Below, in pieces: positions 5,712-8,695 of a stretch of DNA of 8,695 bases (positions within the stretch are counted from its first letter, which is position 1; each line of letters opens with the position of its first letter). The notes below the pieces were generated by a model that was given only the letters and a program-made list of their open reading frames with translations, had not been told where the DNA came from and ran no database searches. The stretch is taken from contig CAYMRB010000426.1 of assembly GCA_964392615.1 (NCBI GenBank), forward strand, positions 1 through 8,695, written 5' to 3'. Both the position numbers and the translations under genes were made by a program. Source of the stretch: CAYMRB01 sp964392615. GTDB lineage: Bacteria > Planctomycetota > UBA8108.

Positions 5712-5803
5712 CCTGCGGCTCCTGGTTCCGCCTGAGCGTTGTCGTGTCGGGCTCCGGCGTCCCGTTTCCCCGGCGCTCGTCCCGGAGGTGGAAGCCCGCG
5801 ATT

Positions 5804-7201
5804 TTATCCGTGGGCGCCGTCGTCGTAAATCCCCAGTCCGCGTTCTCGCTCCAGCCGCCAGGCGTCGAGATCCGCGCTGCCCAGCCGCTCGAAGCTCGAC
5901 AGGGCCCAATTCAGGCAGGCTACGAGGTCGTCGGGGTGCTCGAGGCCGACGCCGAGGCGCACGAGGCGGTCGAGGCCGGCGCGTTCGAGCTCCTCGACGG
6001 GAGTGAAGTACTCGGAGACGGTGCGGTGGTGGTTGAGCTTCGTGGCGAGGCCGTCGAAGCTCAGGGCGTAGCGCGGCAGGACCGTGGTGGCGAGGACGTC
6101 GCAGAAGTGGCGTGTGGCGTCCTCGTCGAGTCCGTCGACCCGGAAGCTGAGAAGCGACCCTCCGAGCGCGTACCACGCGTCGATCGCGGCGCGGTCCGGG
6201 TGGCCGGGGAGCGACGGGTGGAATACGCCCGAGACGCGCGGGTGGGACTCGAGGAACGCGGCCACGCGGGCGGCGGTGGCGCAGCGACGCTCGTGATCGG
6301 CGCGCGCTCGGGGCAGGTGCTCGAGGACGGCGGCCGCGCGGCGCCAATCGAGGATGCCGCCGCGCATCGCCTGGAGGTCCATGATCTCGTTGAGCCTGTC
6401 GACGTCGTTCGACGCGACATAGCCCCAGAGATCGAGGTCCTGGCCCGCGAGGGCTTTCGTGCCGCTCGCGACGACGAAGTCGACGCCGGGGAAGTCGAGA
6501 AGCGGGCGGCGCAGCCCCCAAGGCGTCGCGATCGTATCGTCGAGGATCAGTCGGACGCGGCGGCAGCCGGCCGCGCGGCGGTCGAGCAGGAGCTGACCGA
6601 GTCGATCCGGATCGACGGCACGCAGCAGCGGATTGGAGAACGTCTCGGCGAAGACGAGACAGGTGTTCGTGTCGATCGCGCCGGCGAGAGCGTCGAGGTC
6701 GCCGTCGTCGACGATCGACATCGACGCACCGACGCGGCTCGTGAGCGCGTCGAGATAGGTCTTCGTCTTGTTGTAGCACTGCCGGCAGATGACGGCGTGG
6801 CTGCCGCGCGTGACGAGGACGTCGAAGAGCAGCGCGCAGGCCTGCATGCCGCAGTCCGTCAGCACGGCGGCCTCGGCGTGCTCGAGCTCGCGAACGGTGG
6901 CGAGCAGTGCGCGGGTCGTCTCCGTGCCGTAGCGAGCGTACACCTGCGGCAGCGACGACCAACACCCCTCGGCGGCGAACAGGAACGCCGCTTTGTTCTC
7001 CTGCCATGCGATCATCCGCGGCGATCCGAGGAGGTCGAGCTGCAGTGTCTCACCGTCGGGATGGAGGTACGGGATGCCGCGTTCGCGGATGCGAGAGTCG
7101 ATCGCGTCGTGCAAGTCGCGGGAGGCGTCGTGCATGTCGGCGATCGGCGGCCGTTCAGCGGGGCACGACTGGGGATCCAGGTATGCGGGGTTCAGGGGCA
7201 T
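5804..7201 (-). CDS. Trans-sulfuration (Cys/Met metabolism) family PLP-dependent enzyme
   Basis: A 465-aa fold-type I PLP enzyme related to cystathionine gamma-synthase/lyase and O-acyl-homoserine sulfhydrylases. Visible family features are Tyr88/Arg90 in VYARYGTETTRAL (phosphate-binding motif from the neighbouring subunit), CGM at 117-119 before the cofactor, Tyr143 stacking on the ring (QCYNKTKTYL) and Asp222 in LDDTIATP. The Schiff-base Lys249 is in SGTKALAG, and Arg415 in VRLGVGLEHPDDL binds the substrate carboxylate. It is longer than the usual ~380-400 aa, with about 50 extra N-terminal residues and a ~30-residue C-terminal tail. Departures include CGM for the usual SGM and loss of the Gly-His-Ser-Asp after the lysine. 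ATG 7201 is preferred over an in-frame TTG 36 bases further upstream because AGGA sits eight bases before it. The reaction cannot be assigned; homologs act in methionine or cysteine metabolism. It heads a minus-strand unit with the 144-aa gene. Confidence 0.9.
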   Translation of the reverse strand: MPLNPAYLDPQSCPAERPPIADMHDASRDLHDAIDSRIRERGIPYLHPDGETLQLDLLGSPRMIAWQENKAAFLFAAEGCWSSLPQVYARYGTETTRALLATVRELEHAEAAVLTDCGMQACALLFDVLVTRGSHAVICRQCYNKTKTYLDALTSRVGASMSIVDDGDLDALAGAIDTNTCLVFAETFSNPLLRAVDPDRLGQLLLDRRAAGCRRVRLILDDTIATPWGLRRPLLDFPGVDFVVASGTKALAGQDLDLWGYVASNDVDRLNEIMDLQAMRGGILDWRRAAAVLEHLPRARADHERRCATAARVAAFLESHPRVSGVFHPSLPGHPDRAAIDAWYALGGSLLSFRVDGLDEDATRHFCDVLATTVLPRYALSFDGLATKLNHHRTVSEYFTPVEELERAGLDRLVRLGVGLEHPDDLVACLNWALSSFERLGSADLDAWRLERERGLGIYDDGAHG

Positions 7202-7285
7202 GCGCGCGATCCTACTGGAGGTCTCGGAGTCGGGCAATCGACGCGCTATGCTGATCGCTCAGGACACACGAGAGGGGGTTTGACG
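7202..7285. promoter_or_regulatory. 84-bp divergent promoter region between the PLP and radical SAM genes
   Basis: Both genes must start transcription here or upstream inside each other. On the minus strand TTGCCC (4/6 match to -35), a 17-base spacer and TAGGAT (-10, bases 7209-7214, 4/6) line up well. They would start RNA within a few bases of ATG 7201. On the plus strand TATGCT at 7247-7252 is a plausible -10, but its -35 is poor. Both are eye calls. Confidence 0.4.
7270..7277 (+). promoter_or_regulatory. Shine-Dalgarno fixing the radical SAM gene start
   Basis: GAGAGGGG ends eight bases before ATG 7286. The frame is open for some 1.5 kb upstream, antisense to the PLP gene. This site and the onset of family-like sequence set the start at 7286. 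An in-frame TTG at 7280 is too close to the site. Confidence 0.65.
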
Positions 7286-8260
7286 ATGCAGGACGATCCG
7301 AGGGCGCGCTTCGTCGTCGGCGACGACTTCGAGCCGGCGTACCTGGCGACGTGGCGTCAGGGCGGACTCGACGCACGAGTCGAGGAGGCGCGCGCGGAGC
7401 TCGGGGAGTGTCGGGCGTGTCCGCGGGACTGCGGAGTCGACCGCGCGGCGAACGAGACGGGCGTGTGTGCGACGGGGCGGCGAGCGGTCGTCTCGAGTTG
7501 CGGGCCGCACCTGGGAGAGGAGGACTGCCTCCGCGGCTGGCGGGGATCGGGAACGATCTTCTTCGGTCTGTGCAACCTGCGCTGCGTGTTCTGCCAGAAC
7601 TGGGATATCTCCCAGCGACGCAGCGGTCGGGAGGTGGAGGCCGAGGAGCTCGCGGCGATGATGCTCGAGCTCCAGGCGCGCGGCTGCCACAACGTCAATC
7701 TGGTGACCCCGGAGCACGTCGTCCCGCAGGTGGTGGAGGCGCTGGCCCTGGCTGTGCCGGCGGGGCTGCGGCTGCCGATCGTCTACAACACGAGCGCGTA
7801 CGACGCGAGGTCGTCGCTCGCGATGCTCGACGGCCTGATCGACGTCTACATGCCGGACTTCAAGTTCTGGCGCGAGGACAGCGCCGTGCGGCTGCTCGGA
7901 GCGAAGGACTACCCGCAGCGCGCGCGCGAGGCGATCGCCGAGATGCACCGACAGGTCGGAGCGCTGAGGTTCGGGACGGACGGGCTCGCGCGGCGCGGGG
8001 TCCTGGTGAGGCACCTGGTCATGCCCGGGCAGGGGGACGAGACAGCGGCGATTTTCGGCTGGCTGGCGAGGGAGGTTTCGGTCGATACGTTCGTCAACGT
8101 CATGGGGCAGTATGATCCGGCTCACGAGGTCGGCAGCGCGGTGACGCGCGAGGGGAAGCCGAAGTTCCGCGACATCGATCGACCCCCGGAGGCGGCCGAG
8201 CTCCGAGCGGCCGTCGAGGCGGCGCAGGAGGCGGGCTTGTGGCGATTCGCGGGGCGATAA
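7286..8260 (+). CDS. PflX-like radical SAM protein (pyruvate-formate-lyase-activase-related)
   Basis: A 324-aa cytosolic radical SAM protein. The 4Fe-4S/SAM motif is Cys96-x3-Cys100-x2-Cys103 in CNLRCVFCQNWDIS, preceded by GSGTIFFG. An N-terminal cysteine cluster, Cys42, Cys45, Cys49 and Cys61 (CRACPRDCG then GVC), could bind a second cluster or zinc, as in the PflX/COG1313-type family. Further family-like segments are NVNLVTPEHVVPQVVEAL, YNTSAYD, DVYMPDFKFW, VRHLVMPG and VNVMGQYDPAHE. It resembles glycyl-radical-enzyme activases, but no glycyl radical enzyme is in the window and members of this group have no settled substrate, so 'activase' is a homology label only. It is divergent from the PLP gene and followed by a tRNA unit with its own promoter. 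Confidence 0.9.
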   Translation: MQDDPRARFVVGDDFEPAYLATWRQGGLDARVEEARAELGECRACPRDCGVDRAANETGVCATGRRAVVSSCGPHLGEEDCLRGWRGSGTIFFGLCNLRCVFCQNWDISQRRSGREVEAEELAAMMLELQARGCHNVNLVTPEHVVPQVVEALALAVPAGLRLPIVYNTSAYDARSSLAMLDGLIDVYMPDFKFWREDSAVRLLGAKDYPQRAREAIAEMHRQVGALRFGTDGLARRGVLVRHLVMPGQGDETAAIFGWLAREVSVDTFVNVMGQYDPAHEVGSAVTREGKPKFRDIDRPPEAAELRAAVEAAQEAGLWRFAGR

Positions 8261-8300
8261 TCGAGCGGCCCGGGCTGGCGGTGAGCGTCTCCCGAACCGA

Positions 8301-8327
8301 TCGGGGCCCGTTGTTCAAGAGCCCCGA
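8301..8327 (+). other. Hairpin after the radical SAM gene
   Basis: TCGGGGC (8301-8307) pairs with GCCCCGA (8321-8327), a perfect 7-bp G/C-rich stem with a 13-base loop, 40 bases past the stop. No T-run follows (GAGAAGGG), so at best it is a weak terminator or an mRNA 3' stabiliser just before the tRNA promoter. Confidence 0.4.
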
Positions 8328-8337
8328 GAGAAGGGCC

Positions 8338-8366
8338 TTGACAAGTGGCCGCCTTGACGGAATGCT
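8338..8366 (+). promoter_or_regulatory. Candidate promoter of the tRNA-Thr gene
   Basis: TTGACA (8338-8343) is a perfect -35 box, and 17 bases later AATGCT (8361-8366) is a weak -10. RNA would start near 8373. CCTTGAC is repeated at 8336-8342 and 8352-8358, giving two -35-like boxes 16 bases apart. Position 40-70 bases before an isolated tRNA with its own terminator supports the call. Confidence 0.5.
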
Positions 8367-8372
8367 TTGGAG

Positions 8373-8389
8373 CCTCGGCCTGGCCGAGG
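8373..8389 (+). repeat. 17-bp near-palindrome in the pre-tRNA leader
   Basis: CCTCGGCC-T-GGCCGAGG is an 8-bp perfect inverted repeat with a single central base. It begins about where transcription from the candidate promoter would start and ends 19 bases before the tRNA. It could fold at the 5' end of the precursor or serve as an operator. Confidence 0.5.
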
Positions 8390-8408
8390 GCGACGAATCA
8401 AGACATTC

Positions 8409-8484
8409 GCCACCTTAGCTCAGTTGGTAGAGCAGTTCATTCGTAATGAACAGGTCGTCCGTTCGAATCGGATAGGTGGCTCCA
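8409..8484 (+). tRNA. tRNA-Thr (anticodon CGU), CCA encoded
   Basis: A full 76-base cloverleaf that decodes ACG. The acceptor GCCACCT (8409-8415) pairs perfectly with AGGTGGC (8474-8480). The D-arm is GCTC/GAGC (8418-8433). The anticodon stem GTTCA/TGAAC encloses the loop TTCGTAA, with anticodon CGT at 8442-8444. The variable region is AGGTC. The T-arm is GTCCG/CGGAT with loop TTCGAAT. The discriminator base is T8481 and CCA is encoded at 8482-8484. It has its own promoter and terminator. An apparent minus-strand reading frame across it is an artefact. Confidence 0.97.
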
Positions 8485-8491
8485 AGACAAA

Positions 8492-8526
8492 CCCTTCTGC
8501 GACCGCGAGTTGCAGGGGGGTTTTTT
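8492..8526 (+). terminator. Intrinsic terminator of the tRNA-Thr unit
   Basis: CCCTTCTGCGAC (8492-8503) pairs with GTTGCAGGGGGG (8509-8520) in a 12-bp stem including three G-U pairs around the loop CGCGA, followed by TTTTTT (8521-8526). It starts seven bases after the CCA end. Confidence 0.9.
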
Positions 8527-8695
8527 CGTGGGCGGGGGGTAGTGATCATCGCCCGATCGTGCCTGAACCGTCGGAGCCCGCTCTCCGTGAACCGGGCGTT
8601 GCGTCGGGAGAGTCGTTCGGCCCCGGGGATCTCGTCGAGGTGGTCGTCGCTTCGCGACGAGCCAGTCACCGCGAAGCGGTTTCGTTCTTCATTCG
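8527..8695. other. Right-edge non-coding segment with small inverted repeats
   Basis: No credible gene is seen. TCGTCGC/GCGACGA (8644-8650 with 8654-8660, loop TTC) and ACCGC/GCGGT (8668-8672 with 8676-8680, loop GAA) lie close together near the window edge. The second is followed by a T-rich tract, so it may be a terminator or leader structure of something beyond the window. Confidence 0.35.

Noticed and set aside
5712..7007. Minus-strand upstream extension of the 144-aa gene to 576 aa
   Set aside because: The extension is an Arg/Pro-rich shadow in another frame of the PLP gene. The shift to balanced composition occurs exactly at ATG 5711, which has its own ribosome binding site.
5744..7285. 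Long plus-strand open frame running into the radical SAM gene, antisense to the PLP gene
   Set aside because: Its translation is a low-complexity mix rich in Glu, Ala, Arg and Val with no family motif. The opposite strand carries a clear PLP enzyme. The real gene begins at 7286 with a good Shine-Dalgarno. High GC removes stops from antisense frames.
8409..8526. tRNA-Thr as an integration site of a mobile element
   Set aside because: No integrase gene and no repeat of the tRNA 3' end is visible; a full intrinsic terminator follows directly. The window ends 170 bases later, so it cannot be excluded fully.
8415..8669. 84-aa minus-strand frame across the tRNA
   Set aside because: Its C-terminus (YPIRTDDLFITNELLYQLS) is the reverse complement of the tRNA, a well-known source of false hypothetical proteins.

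Overview
The window is GC-rich bacterial chromosome with strong G/C preference at third codon positions. Fused alpha/beta 2-oxo-acid dehydrogenase E1 proteins, a tRNA with an encoded CCA and a mix of housekeeping genes point to a GC-rich lineage such as Deltaproteobacteria/Myxococcota, Binatota-like groups or Acidobacteriota. This assignment is an impression; the window has no marker gene that fixes it. No transposase, phage gene, CRISPR array or toxin module is visible.

Layout. (1) Positions 1-1841, plus strand: the 3' part of a fused thiamine-diphosphate-dependent branched-chain 2-oxo-acid dehydrogenase E1 (alpha and beta subunits in one chain), cut by the left window edge. (2) Positions 1842-2420: a 579-base stretch with no convincing protein gene but dense in perfect inverted repeats. 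It holds an 11-base direct repeat, a run of hairpins ending in a good intrinsic terminator at 2133-2160 (candidate small RNA or attenuator), then three more hairpins leading to the ribosome binding site of the next gene. (3) Positions 2421-3641: a divergent sigma-70 family factor closed by a strong terminator (3694-3729). (4) Positions 3842-5269: a metal-dependent amidohydrolase of the SAH/MTA/aminofutalosine deaminase-like group, with an in-frame 9-base minisatellite. (5) Minus strand, 7201 down to 5277: a trans-sulfuration-type PLP enzyme followed by a small unrecognised 144-aa protein, ending 7 bases from the amidohydrolase stop. (6) Positions 7286-8260, plus strand and divergent from the PLP gene: a PflX-like radical SAM protein. 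(7) Positions 8338-8526: a complete tRNA-Thr(CGU) unit with promoter, leader hairpin, tRNA and terminator. The last ~170 bases hold only small inverted repeats.

The genes do not form one clear pathway. E1 is the end of a catabolic transcript whose E2 and E3 partners are not in view. The amidohydrolase and the PLP enzyme could both touch sulfur amino-acid or methyl-cycle metabolism, but that link is weak inference. The part most worth attention is the structured non-coding region before the sigma factor, together with the unusual residues of that sigma factor.
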